This document shows, piece after piece, positions 15,346-22,032 of a stretch of DNA of 22,032 nt; position 1 is the stretch's first letter, and every line of letters begins with the position of its first letter. The DNA is from JBBSMX01 sp038232935 (GTDB taxonomy: Bacteria; Bacteroidota; Rhodothermia; Rhodothermales; JANQRZ01). The notes below the pieces were generated by a model that did no database searches, was not told where the DNA came from, and was given only the letters and a program-made list of their open reading frames with translations. The stretch spans positions 1 through 22,032 of the forward strand of contig JBBSMX010000067.1 in NCBI GenBank assembly GCA_038232935.1. The letters are read 5' to 3'. A program made the translations under genes and the position numbers.

Positions 15346-17559
15346 TCAGCGCACCACCGTCAGCTTGCGCGTCTGCGTCACGTCGCCCGCGCGGAGGCGG
15401 ACGAAGTAGACGCCGCTCGGGAGGCCCGACGCATCGAACGCCGCCGTCTGCGGACCCGCCGCCTGCAGGCCGTCCGCGAGCACCGCGACGGTCCGGCCGA
15501 GCACGTCGATCACCTCTACGCGGGCCGTGCCGCTCTCAGGCATCTCGAAGCGCACGGTGAGCGCGTCGGCGGTGAGCGGGTTCGGATAGAGCGCGCCGAG
15601 CGTTGGCGTCGCGCCCGGCAACCCGGGCTCCTCATTCGCTACGGGGTTCGCCCCGAGGAAGAGAAAGGGCTTCATCTCGTAGGTCTGGTAGAGCGGCCAC
15701 TGGTCGGCGGTGTGCGGGCTCGGCACGCCGTTGATGCTGAAGAAGGCGCTCTGCCCCGGAGGGATCATGTTCTCGGCCCGGCTGCCGTCCGTGCTGAACC
15801 GCAGGATTTGCTGGTACGTGCCCGGATACTCGCGCGCGTCGATCACCGCGTGAATCCCTTTCAGCTCGTCGAAGGCCAGCGGGACGTTGTCGAGCACGTA
15901 CGCCTTGATGTCGAGCACGCCGTCGTAGGGCCGCCCGCCGACGGGTGCCCACGGCATGATGTCGCCGTGGTCCCACCACACGGCAGGCTTGTTATTCCAG
16001 TTGACGTAGTAGCCCTGCGCCGGATTCGCGTCCTGCGGGAGGTTCCCGAATTCGAGGAGGCCGTCCCACTCCTGCGAGCCGTCGCCGAGGAGCGGGAGGC
16101 GCGGGTCGGCCCCGTCCGGTCGGTCGGGGTAGCGGCCGACGTGCCAGAAGTTGATGTTCTGATCCTTGTCGGCCTGGAAGAAGTTGAACGACACGGGCAG
16201 GATTTCGAGGGCCGCTTCGACCTCCTCCACGCTCTCGGCCTTCCACACGGCGTAGAGGGAGAGGATTACGTCGAGCTCCTGCTGCCAGAAGGCGTACTGC
16301 CACGTGAACGCCTGCTGGTTGTCGAGGTCGGTCGTGTAGACCGGCCCGTGGACCGAGCGGTGATGCGTGAACTCGACCGGCGCGCCACCGAGGACGTTGA
16401 TCGTCTCGGTGATCGCCTCGTAGTCCACGAACGATCCGTCGTAGAGGTAGCGCGAGAGGGTGTTGTCCTCGGTCGTCTCGACGAAGGTATCGACGTTGTC
16501 CGAGACGCCGCTCGTGAGCGTCCATGCGCGGCCGGCGGTCCGGCCGATGATGACGCCGGGGGCCCCCGGCACCGTCATCCCCGCGACGTGGAGCGTCGGC
16601 GCGGCGGGGTCGCCGACGAGGAGTTCGGACTCCCACGTCACGGCCCGGCTCGTGCTGCCCGGCCCCGTCACGCTGGGCTGGCCCATCTGCGGCGCGCCGA
16701 GGAGCAGCACGTCGCCCGAGGCGGACTGGCTGGGGCCGACGAGCGTGGCGTACGACCCGAACTTGCGCGGCACGCCGATCTCAGCGTAGAGCTGCTCGAC
16801 GCGCTCGCGCTGCGCCGCGACGGCGTTGTAGAGCGCCGGGTCGACGGACGGGCCGCGGTACGTCACCTCCCTCGGAAGCGGTTGAAAGGCCGGGTCGGCG
16901 GAGATCGTCGTCGGCGCGGTCGGGTCGTTGATGGGGCGGTTCTCGTCGAACCACGCCTGCCCGTTGGCTTCGAGCTCGGCGAGGCGCTGGAGCTCCTGCC
17001 CGCCCGCTTCGCCGAAGCGGCGGATGAAGAACTGGATCGTCGCCATCATCTTGTCGGTGTCCCACGGCTCGATCCCGATGATCGTGAACGGGAGCTGCGT
17101 GTACTCGACCGGCTTGTACGCTTCCGGATTCGCGGCGACCGAGTCGATGTAGGCGTTGACGCCATCGACGAAGCCGAGCATCAGCGTCCGGATGTCCTCG
17201 GGGAGGGCCTCGAACTGAGCCTGCCGCTCGGCCGGGGTGTAGTAGAACTGCCGGACCTGCCGGTCCGCCGCGACGAAGCCCGACCCGAAGGCCTCGGCCA
17301 GCCGGCCCGTGCCCGAGCGCCAGAAGGTCTCCATCTGGAACAGGCGGTCCTGCGCGACGGCGAAGCCCTGCCCGAAGAACACGGCGGACTCGGTCTCGGC
17401 GGTGATGTGCGGCACGCCCCACTCGTCGCGGTCGATCACGACGGTCGTGCCGTCGGAGGCCTGGAGGGTGATGTCCTCAGCGGCCTGCCCGAAGGCGGCG
17501 GAAAGCGGTGCGCTCGTGAGCACGAGGAGCGCGAGCAGTCGGAGGGTGCGGCGCGTCAT
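15346..17559 (-). CDS. Secreted penicillin acylase-family (Ntn) hydrolase with T9SS sorting domain
   Basis: This 737-aa protein is exported: it has a Sec signal peptide (MTRRTLRLLALLVLTSAPLS up to AFGQA, residues 1-26) and ends with a type IX secretion C-terminal sorting domain (about 655-737, LGALYPNPL to VYFVRLRAGDVTQTRKLTVV). In between is a penicillin/acyl-homoserine-lactone acylase fold. The alpha-chain part carries WGVPHITAET (47-56) and GFAVAQDRLFQMETF. The probable autocatalytic Ser is Ser269 in KFGSYATLVGPSQSASG, aligned to the usual GSNxW..SG. Later the NINFWHVGRYPDR motif occupies the position of the common NIGYWHAGRYP. The hydrolysed amide is unknown: beta-lactam side chains, acyl-homoserine lactones and N-acyl amino acids are all seen in the family. 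The residue after the nucleophile is Tyr, not the common Asn. The gene is divergent from an M20 amidohydrolase gene. Confidence 0.92.
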   Translation of the reverse strand: MTRRTLRLLALLVLTSAPLSAAFGQAAEDITLQASDGTTVVIDRDEWGVPHITAETESAVFFGQGFAVAQDRLFQMETFWRSGTGRLAEAFGSGFVAADRQVRQFYYTPAERQAQFEALPEDIRTLMLGFVDGVNAYIDSVAANPEAYKPVEYTQLPFTIIGIEPWDTDKMMATIQFFIRRFGEAGGQELQRLAELEANGQAWFDENRPINDPTAPTTISADPAFQPLPREVTYRGPSVDPALYNAVAAQRERVEQLYAEIGVPRKFGSYATLVGPSQSASGDVLLLGAPQMGQPSVTGPGSTSRAVTWESELLVGDPAAPTLHVAGMTVPGAPGVIIGRTAGRAWTLTSGVSDNVDTFVETTEDNTLSRYLYDGSFVDYEAITETINVLGGAPVEFTHHRSVHGPVYTTDLDNQQAFTWQYAFWQQELDVILSLYAVWKAESVEEVEAALEILPVSFNFFQADKDQNINFWHVGRYPDRPDGADPRLPLLGDGSQEWDGLLEFGNLPQDANPAQGYYVNWNNKPAVWWDHGDIMPWAPVGGRPYDGVLDIKAYVLDNVPLAFDELKGIHAVIDAREYPGTYQQILRFSTDGSRAENMIPPGQSAFFSINGVPSPHTADQWPLYQTYEMKPFLFLGANPVANEEPGLPGATPTLGALYPNPLTADALTVRFEMPESGTARVEVIDVLGRTVAVLADGLQAAGPQTAAFDASGLPSGVYFVRLRAGDVTQTRKLTVVR

Positions 17560-17629
17560 GGCAGTGGCGGATAGGCGCGTAGGAATAAACAGTGTTAAAC
17601 CAACCGAAGCGACTCGGAAGCAGTTCCAG

Positions 17630-17658
17630 TTGCCGCCGCCCTCCGGCCCCGTATTTTG
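17630..17658 (+). promoter_or_regulatory. Predicted promoter of the M20 amidohydrolase gene
   Basis: TTG (17630-17632) is followed after 19 nt by TATTTTG (17652-17658), close to the Bacteroidota -33 TTG / -7 TAnnTTTG pattern. A transcript starting near 17665 leaves a leader of about 20 nt before the ATG. The interval is shared with the divergent acylase gene, whose own promoter is not clear. Confidence 0.55.
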
Positions 17659-17683
17659 ATGCTTCGCCTACCCTCTCCCTCGC

Positions 17684-18889
17684 ATGAAAGACCGCATCCA
17701 GTCCCTCAACGCCGAGCTTTTCGACGAGATCGTCGCGCTTCGACGCACACTCCATCGCCGCCCCGAGCTCGCCTTCGAGGAGCACGAGACGGCCGCGCTC
17801 GTGGCCGAGACGCTCGGCGCACTCGACGGCGTCGAGGTACAAACGGGCGTGGCGAAGACGGGTGTCGTCGCCACGATCCGGGGCGCGAAAGACGGGCCGA
17901 CGCTCGCCCTCCGCGCCGACATGGACGCGCTCCCGATCCGCGAGCAGAACACGTTCGACTTCGCCTCGCAGAACGACGGGAAGATGCACGCGTGTGGGCA
18001 CGACGCGCACACGGCCTCGCTCCTCGGCACGGCCAAGATCCTCCACGCGATCCGCGATGAGTTGAACGGGAACGTCCGCCTCCTCTTCCAGCCGAGCGAG
18101 GAGAAGATCCCCGGCGGCGCGAGCGTGATGATCGAGGCCGGCGCGCTGGAGGCCAACGGCTCGCCCGCGCCGACGGAAATTGTCGGGCAGCACGTCGTCC
18201 CCATGCTGCCGGTCGGGACGCTCGGCATCCGCAGCGGCGATTTCATGGCGAGCGCCGACGAAGTCTACCTCACCATCCGCGGCGAGGGCGGCCACGCCGC
18301 CGCCCCGCACAGCCTCGCCGCCGACGCCGTGCTCGTGCAGGCCCACGTCCTCACCGCGCTGCAAAGCCTGATCAGCCGGAACAGCCCGCCCGACGTGCCG
18401 AGCGTGCTCTCGTTCGGCCGGATCGTGGCGGAGGGCGCGACGAACGTGCTCCCCGAAGAGGTGCGGATCGAGGGCACGTTCCGGTCGATGGACGAGGGCT
18501 GGCGCTTCCGCGCGCACGACCTCATCCGCCGCATCGCCGAGCAGACCGCCGCCGCGTTCGGGGCGACGTGCGAGGTCGAGATCGCCGTCGGCTACCCCGC
18601 CCTCACGAATGACCCCGACCTCGCGGCGGCCGTGCGGGCGGCGGCCGTGGACTACGTCGGGGCCGAGTGCGTGGTCGACCTCCCGCGCTGGTTCGCCTCC
18701 GAGGACTTCGCCTTCTACACGCAGCGGATGCCGGGCGCGTTCTACGTTCTCGGCGTCGGCAACGAGGCGGCCGGGATCACGCACGGCCTCCACACCCCGC
18801 GCTTCACGATCGACGAGGACGCGCTCCGGCTCGGTCCGGGGTTCATGGCTTACCTCGCGTGGCGGCGCGGCACCGACGCAACGCGTTGA
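17684..18889 (+). CDS. M20-family metal-dependent amidohydrolase (M20D, aminoacylase/IAA-amino acid hydrolase type)
   Basis: A 401-aa cytoplasmic enzyme (no signal peptide) of the M20D family, which hydrolyses N-acyl amino acids or similar amides with two divalent metals. Visible family motifs are: LRRTLHRRPELAFEE (19-33); RADMDALPI (77-85) with Asp79; MHACGHDAHT (101-110) with ligands Cys104 and His106; QPSEE (136-140) with the catalytic Glu/ligand pair; GQHV with His170; and near the C-terminus HGLHTPRF with His370. The dimerisation domain is about residues 185-300. Length matches the family (380-420). The gene is divergent from the exported acylase, which suggests sequential handling of acylated compounds, as inference only. 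Its last 88 nt recur at 20568-20655, beyond an inserted gene. Confidence 0.95.
   Translation: MKDRIQSLNAELFDEIVALRRTLHRRPELAFEEHETAALVAETLGALDGVEVQTGVAKTGVVATIRGAKDGPTLALRADMDALPIREQNTFDFASQNDGKMHACGHDAHTASLLGTAKILHAIRDELNGNVRLLFQPSEEKIPGGASVMIEAGALEANGSPAPTEIVGQHVVPMLPVGTLGIRSGDFMASADEVYLTIRGEGGHAAAPHSLAADAVLVQAHVLTALQSLISRNSPPDVPSVLSFGRIVAEGATNVLPEEVRIEGTFRSMDEGWRFRAHDLIRRIAEQTAAAFGATCEVEIAVGYPALTNDPDLAAAVRAAAVDYVGAECVVDLPRWFASEDFAFYTQRMPGAFYVLGVGNEAAGITHGLHTPRFTIDEDALRLGPGFMAYLAWRRGTDATR
18802..18889 (+). repeat. 3'-end repeat, copy 1 (in the intact amidohydrolase gene)
   Basis: The last 88 nt of the amidohydrolase gene, including its stop, align without gaps to 20568-20655 with 75 identities by my count (about 85%). 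The encoded tail starts FTIDEDALRLGPGFMAYLAW. The offset between the copies is 1766 bp and contains exactly one gene, the propeller/sorting-domain gene. Confidence 0.9.
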
Positions 18890-18936
18890 GTGGCCGTGCT
18901 CTTTTGAGCTTGCCGGCGGGGCCAACGTGATACCGC

Positions 18937-19230
18937 TCAGCGGCCGAGGTAAAGCAGCTTTGTCGTCGCTACTTCGCCGGTGCCCGCACGGAGCCGGACG
19001 AGGTAGAGGCCCGGACGCCACGGCACCTCAGGCCGCAGGGTATGCGATCCAGCCCCGAGGCGTGCCGTGTGCCCCCACACCTCCCGTCCCAACACATCGA
19101 AGACGTTGACGCGCACCTCGGTCGGTGTACCGAGCCACACATCGAGCGTCACTGGCTCTGACGTGGGGTTGGGGTACGCCGCAAGTTGCACCTGCCTCGC
19201 CTCCGCAGTAGGCAGAGGTTCGGAGGCCAC
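18937..19230 (-). CDS. T9SS type A sorting domain, detached C-terminus of the FG-GAP protein
   Basis: This open frame encodes almost nothing but a type IX secretion C-terminal sorting domain (VQLAAYPNPTSEPVTLDVWL, VFDVLGREVW, GLYLVRLRAG). Such a tail cannot be exported alone, and no signal peptide precedes it. It continues in sense beyond its GTG at 19230: reading this frame further upstream gives DGQNSPAGRGAGYVWDLRR, the missing end of the seventh blade of the propeller gene. It is therefore the displaced end of the gene at 19149-20540, separated by a one-base shift near 19296-19298, not an independent gene. Confidence 0.85.
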   Translation of the reverse strand: MASEPLPTAEARQVQLAAYPNPTSEPVTLDVWLGTPTEVRVNVFDVLGREVWGHTARLGAGSHTLRPEVPWRPGLYLVRLRAGTGEVATTKLLYLGR

Positions 19231-20540
19231 GGCGCGACGGAGGTCCCAGACATAGCCTGCGCCTCGACCCGCCGGGCTATTCTGCCCGTCGTGTTGGGTG
19301 CCCCGGCCACCGCGTAGTGACCCGACGCGCCAACTGAGTAGCCGAGCTCGTCACCTGGAGCGCGGTCGCTCGCCCAGAGCTCCGCCTCTTCGTTCCATGT
19401 CGGACCCATCTCTCCCGTCGTCCGACGGAAGAGACGCGCCGTCCCAGCAAAGTTGTAGGCGCGGTTTGCACCGAGCACGGCGACGGTGCCGCCGACCTCT
19501 GGGGCAGCGGCGAGCGCAACGGACCATCCGAGGCCCTGAGCCTTGCTACCGCCTGCGGCGACGAGCTTCTCCTCAAACGCCCACACGCCGTTTCCCTCAC
19601 GGCAAAAGACGTATCCGGCTCCGACGGACAGCATCCCGTCGATGTCCTGGCCGGTTGCTCCGGCGAGCGCGAGGATCTCTCCGCCGGATGTCTCCACAAG
19701 TGCTACTCCGCGCCCGAAGAGGTCGCTAGGGTTGGCGTCGGGAGCGACGAGCTTGGCTTCCTCGACCCATGTGCCGTCCGGCGTTCGGCGGAAGGCGTAA
19801 GCCGCTCCTCGCTGGTCACTATCACTCGGTGCGCCGATGAGGGCGAAGGGTACGCCCTCGCTGGACACCACCACCGCCACCCCACGCCCGAACCCAGCCG
19901 GTGCGCTGGCGTCAGAGGCAAGGAGGCGAGCTTCTTCAACCCATATACCGTCGGTCGCGCGGCGGAAGATGTAGGCCGCACCCGTCGTTTCACCGACATC
20001 GTCTGCTCCGAAGGCTCCTACAACTGCATAGTCGCCATGAACTGCTACTGCGCTGCCAAAGGCTTCGTGGACATCCGGCCCATTCGTGAAGCGTGCTTCC
20101 TCGATCCAGGTGTCTTCCTCCGTCCGACGAAAGATGTAGGCCTTGTCGGTCTCGGGCATGAATCCGTTGCCCCGCGCTCCGGCGATGACAAGATCTTCCC
20201 TGCCGTCGCTCCACGCGCCCACGGCCATGCCGAAGGTGAAGAAGCTCTGCTCAGAGGCGTTGAGCCGGGTCTCCTCCTCCCACCCGTCTGCCGTCTCGCG
20301 GAAGACGTAGGCCGCGCCGGTCGTCGGGGTAGAGTCGTCGCGGAAGGCTCCGAGCACGACGAAGCCTTTGGCGGCAGCGATCGCCCACCCGGCGGTGGCA
20401 AGTTCATCGGTCCCGGAGCCGACGAGCTTCGCGTCTTCGGTGATGACGGGCTGTGCCTGCACTGCCACCGTAAAAAGGAAGACGATCAGCAGGGTGGGGC
20501 ACATGGCGACGAAGCTCAGAGATGGAACCGATAGGAACAT
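19149..20540 (-). CDS. Secreted FG-GAP beta-propeller protein, frameshifted near its 3' end
   Basis: From the ATG at 20540 the protein has a hydrophobic signal-like N-terminus (MFLSVPSLSFVAMCPTLLIV to VAVQAQ) and then seven FG-GAP repeats marked by AGWAIAA, FTFGMAVG, FGSAVAVHGDYAVVGA, FGRGVAVVV, FGRGVALVE, LGWSVALAA and LGYSVGASGHYAVAGAP, linked by W.EEA(R/K)L strands. Seven blades would make a full propeller, as in integrin-like proteins. In the seventh blade, after VAGAP, the reading frame leaves the family pattern and becomes Arg/Pro-rich. Adding one G to the GGG at 19296-19298 (one C on the coding strand) restores the blade and joins the T9SS tail. The role may be surface adhesion or binding; the ligand is unknown. 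Other starts are 20504 and the further-upstream 20612, which would read into the repeat. GC content looks lower than in neighbours. Confidence 0.8.
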   Translation of the reverse strand: MFLSVPSLSFVAMCPTLLIVFLFTVAVQAQPVITEDAKLVGSGTDELATAGWAIAAAKGFVVLGAFRDDSTPTTGAAYVFRETADGWEEETRLNASEQSFFTFGMAVGAWSDGREDLVIAGARGNGFMPETDKAYIFRRTEEDTWIEEARFTNGPDVHEAFGSAVAVHGDYAVVGAFGADDVGETTGAAYIFRRATDGIWVEEARLLASDASAPAGFGRGVAVVVSSEGVPFALIGAPSDSDQRGAAYAFRRTPDGTWVEEAKLVAPDANPSDLFGRGVALVETSGGEILALAGATGQDIDGMLSVGAGYVFCREGNGVWAFEEKLVAAGGSKAQGLGWSVALAAAPEVGGTVAVLGANRAYNFAGTARLFRRTTGEMGPTWNEEAELWASDRAPGDELGYSVGASGHYAVAGAPNTTGRIARRVEAQAMSGTSVAPWPPNLCLLRRRGRCNLRRTPTPRQSQ

Positions 20541-20567
20541 AGAGGACCGAAGCGAGCTTTGCAAATC

Positions 20568-20655
20568 CTTCACCATCGACGAGGACGCGCTCCGGCTCGG
20601 GCCGTGGTTCATGGCCTACCTCGCCTGGCGGCGCAGCGCAGACGCGGCGGGCTAA
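20568..20655 (+). repeat. 3'-end repeat, copy 2 (remnant of an M20 amidohydrolase gene)
   Basis: This copy reads FTIDEDALRLGPWFMAYLAW and so on to a TAA stop in the same register as the intact gene. Sequence before 20568 does not match the amidohydrolase. In the first 20 codons, four of the five changes are synonymous, which points to divergence while coding. Copy 2 lies just upstream of the propeller gene's start, so that gene's promoter probably lies inside it. Confidence 0.85.
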
Positions 20656-20701
20656 GTAGCTGTTACATTCCGCGCGCTTCCTGCCGATACGAGGCTTTGG
20701 C

Positions 20702-20728
20702 AGGCGCAGCACCGACGCGGCCGGCTGA
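20702..20728 (+). repeat. 3'-end repeat, copy 3 (last nine codons only)
   Basis: These 27 nt encode RRSTDAAG and a TGA stop, against RRGTDATR (copy 1) and RRSADAAG (copy 2). It begins 46 bp after copy 2 ends and is closer to copy 2. Being short, it could be chance, but sequence, register and stop all agree. Confidence 0.6.
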
Positions 20729-20773
20729 GCAGCGGTCGGCCTATAAATGGATACGGCATGCGCCGGTGGGCTA

Positions 20774-20803
20774 TTGACGGCAGGCGGTGCGCTCGCCTAT
20801 CAT
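20774..20803 (+). promoter_or_regulatory. Predicted promoter of the sigma/kinase operon
   Basis: TTGACG (20774-20779) and TATCAT (20798-20803) are 18 bp apart (21 nt from TTG to TA). This is the best promoter in the window, with a leader of about 25 nt before the ATG at 20834. The boxes are of the housekeeping type, so the sigma factor does not obviously drive its own gene. Confidence 0.65.
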
Positions 20804-20833
20804 CACCCATTCTTTCCACATAGGCGAACCCCT

Positions 20834-21403
20834 ATGCCCTCCAGCGACCGACACGACGTCACCCGGCTCCTCGACCAAGTACGCAACGGCGATGACGGCG
20901 CGCTGAACCGCCTCCTCCCTCTCGTCTACGACGAGCTCCACGCGCTCGCCCACCGCCAGCGCCGGCGCCGGGGAGCCGCCGAGACGCTGAACACGACGGC
21001 GCTCGTCCACGGAGCCTACGAGAAGCTCGTCCGCGCTCCCGGCGACTGGAACGACCGGACGCACTTCTTCCGCGTCGCCTCGCAGGCGATGCGCCAGGTG
21101 ATCGTGGATTACGCCCGTGCCCAGCGCACCGCCAAGCGCGGGGGCGACCAGCCCAATGTCTCCCTCGACGGCCTCCCCCTCGTCGCCGAGGAGCGCACCG
21201 AGGAAGTGCTCGCCCTCGACGAAGCGCTCTCCCGGCTGAGCGCGCTCGACGCCCGGCAGGGTGAGGTAGTTACGCTCCGCTACTTCGTCGGGCTCACGAT
21301 TCCGGAGACGGCAGAGGTGCTCGAGCTCTCCCCCGCCACCGTGAAGCGGGAGTGGACGGCGGCGCGGGCGTGGCTTCATCGCGAGATGAGCCGCGCCGCC
21401 TGA
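20834..21403 (+). CDS. ECF-type RNA polymerase sigma factor (TIGR02999-like)
   Basis: A 189-aa sigma-70 relative of the ECF group. Region 2 is at about residues 10-100, with the hallmark LLPLVYDELHALAHRQRRR, TALVHGAYEKLV, RTHFFRVASQAMRQVIVDYARA and KRGG motifs of the TIGR02999/Sigma70_ECF family. Region 4 is at about 125-185 (LALDEALSRLSALDARQGEV, then an LTIPETAEVLELSPATVKREW helix-turn-helix). No anti-sigma gene is seen; instead a Ser/Thr kinase gene starts 9 bp after its stop. In this sigma family a linked kinase is common and is thought to control it, but that is family knowledge, not shown here. An in-frame ATG at 20747 precedes the promoter, so 20834 is the preferred start. Confidence 0.93.
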   Translation: MPSSDRHDVTRLLDQVRNGDDGALNRLLPLVYDELHALAHRQRRRRGAAETLNTTALVHGAYEKLVRAPGDWNDRTHFFRVASQAMRQVIVDYARAQRTAKRGGDQPNVSLDGLPLVAEERTEEVLALDEALSRLSALDARQGEVVTLRYFVGLTIPETAEVLELSPATVKREWTAARAWLHREMSRAA

Positions 21404-21412
21404 GCGCGCCCT

Positions 21413-22032
21413 ATGGAACTCTCCCCCGACTTCGTCCGGTGGCAACACCTCAAAGCACTTCTCGCGGAAGCCGCCGACCTCGCCCCGGACGCACGCACAG
21501 CCCTCCTCGCCGGCCTGGACGACGCCGACCTCCGCGCCGACCTCGCCGACCTCCTCGCGGCCCACGACGAGGCGGAAACGCTGGATCGCTTCGAGGCCCC
21601 CGCCTTCGGCGCTCCCCACGCCTTCGCCGAGGACGCGCGCGTGGGGCCTTATCGGCTCGTGCGGGAGATCGGGCGCGGCGGGATGGGAACGGTCTACCGG
21701 GCCGAGCGAGCGGACGGCCAGTTCGAGCAGGCCGTCGCCCTCAAGCTCCTCCCACCGGGACTCGGCTCGGCCTCCTCTGCCGAGCGGTTCCGCACGGAGC
21801 GGCAGATCCTCGCCCGGCTCGAACACCCCCACGTCGCCCGCCTCCTCGACGGTGGCGTCACCAAGGCCGGACCGCTCGGCCACGAGCTGCCGTGGCTGGC
21901 GATGGAGCTCGTCGACGGCGAGTCCATCACGGCCTACGCCGAGCGTCGGCGACTCCCCGTTGAAGCGCGGGTTCGGCTGTTCCTCCAGGTCTGCGACGCC
22001 GTGGCCTACGCCCACCGCAGCCTCGTCGTCCA
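21413..22032 (+). CDS. Ser/Thr protein kinase, partial (cut by the window end)
   Basis: The frame from the ATG at 21413 is open to the window end, giving 206 codons. After about 75 acidic, helical residues comes a Hanks-type kinase domain. The glycine-rich loop IGRGGMGTVYRAE is at residues 86-98, and the ATP-binding lysine Lys111 is in VALKLLP. The alpha-C glutamate is probably Glu129 in FRTERQIL, and the hinge is MELVDGE (164-170). The last visible residues, AYAHRSLVV, stand just before the expected HRDLKPSN catalytic loop, so the catalytic core, any membrane helix and any TPR or WD repeats lie outside the window. It sits 9 bp after the sigma gene, one operon. Proteins of this layout usually continue with TPR domains, not visible here. 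Confidence 0.9.
   Translation, partial: MELSPDFVRWQHLKALLAEAADLAPDARTALLAGLDDADLRADLADLLAAHDEAETLDRFEAPAFGAPHAFAEDARVGPYRLVREIGRGGMGTVYRAERADGQFEQAVALKLLPPGLGSASSAERFRTERQILARLEHPHVARLLDGGVTKAGPLGHELPWLAMELVDGESITAYAERRRLPVEARVRLFLQVCDAVAYAHRSLVV

Noticed and set aside
18890..20567. Insertion sequence or transposon between the repeats
   Set aside because: There is no transposase, no terminal inverted repeat at the edges, and the flanking repeats are long and diverged (about 85%), unlike target-site duplications.

Overview
The window is a GC-rich bacterial chromosomal segment. I place it in the Rhodothermota/Bacteroidota, probably Rhodothermales. The reasons are C-terminal type IX secretion (Por/T9SS type A) sorting domains on two separate secreted proteins, promoters that fit a TTG / 19-21 nt / TA spacing, few clear Shine-Dalgarno sites, and an ECF sigma factor directly followed by a Ser/Thr kinase. 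This placement is inference; no rRNA or tRNA gene is present to test it.

Layout. (a) 1-3600: an SDR/DUF2867 fusion protein, a tiny charged helical protein convergent with it, and a translationally overlapping pair of membrane genes, the second looking like an HTTM-type membrane protein. (b) 3601-6618: a UvrD/PcrA helicase on the minus strand, divergent from a two-CBS-domain protein. (c) 6679-14803: four minus-strand genes. In transcription order they are a CPA2 cation/proton antiporter with Rossmann and PTS EIIA-like domains, NhaA, IspG, and a large lipoprotein resembling a glycogen debranching enzyme with a glucodextranase C-terminal module. (d) 14804-15345: about 540 bp without a gene, holding two strong hairpins. 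(e) 15346-18889: a T9SS-exported penicillin acylase-family protein divergent from a cytoplasmic M20 amidohydrolase. (f) 18890-20833: a visibly lower-GC insert with a seven-bladed FG-GAP beta-propeller gene whose last blade and sorting tail are split off by a one-base frameshift. This gene is bracketed by two copies of the amidohydrolase 3' end, and a third short copy follows. (g) 20834-22032: the ECF sigma/kinase operon; the kinase runs off the window.

How the genes fit together. The two antiporters probably form one Na+/H+ (or K+/H+) homeostasis unit. The acylase and amidohydrolase could release and then process N-acyl compounds outside and inside the cell. The sigma factor and kinase probably form one regulatory unit. 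The most interesting structure is the triplicated amidohydrolase 3' end around the frameshifted propeller gene. Its substitution pattern, mostly synonymous in the core, suggests remnants of diverged paralogous genes rather than a fresh duplication. I found no CRISPR array, transposase, integrase, tRNA or clearly new multi-gene system.
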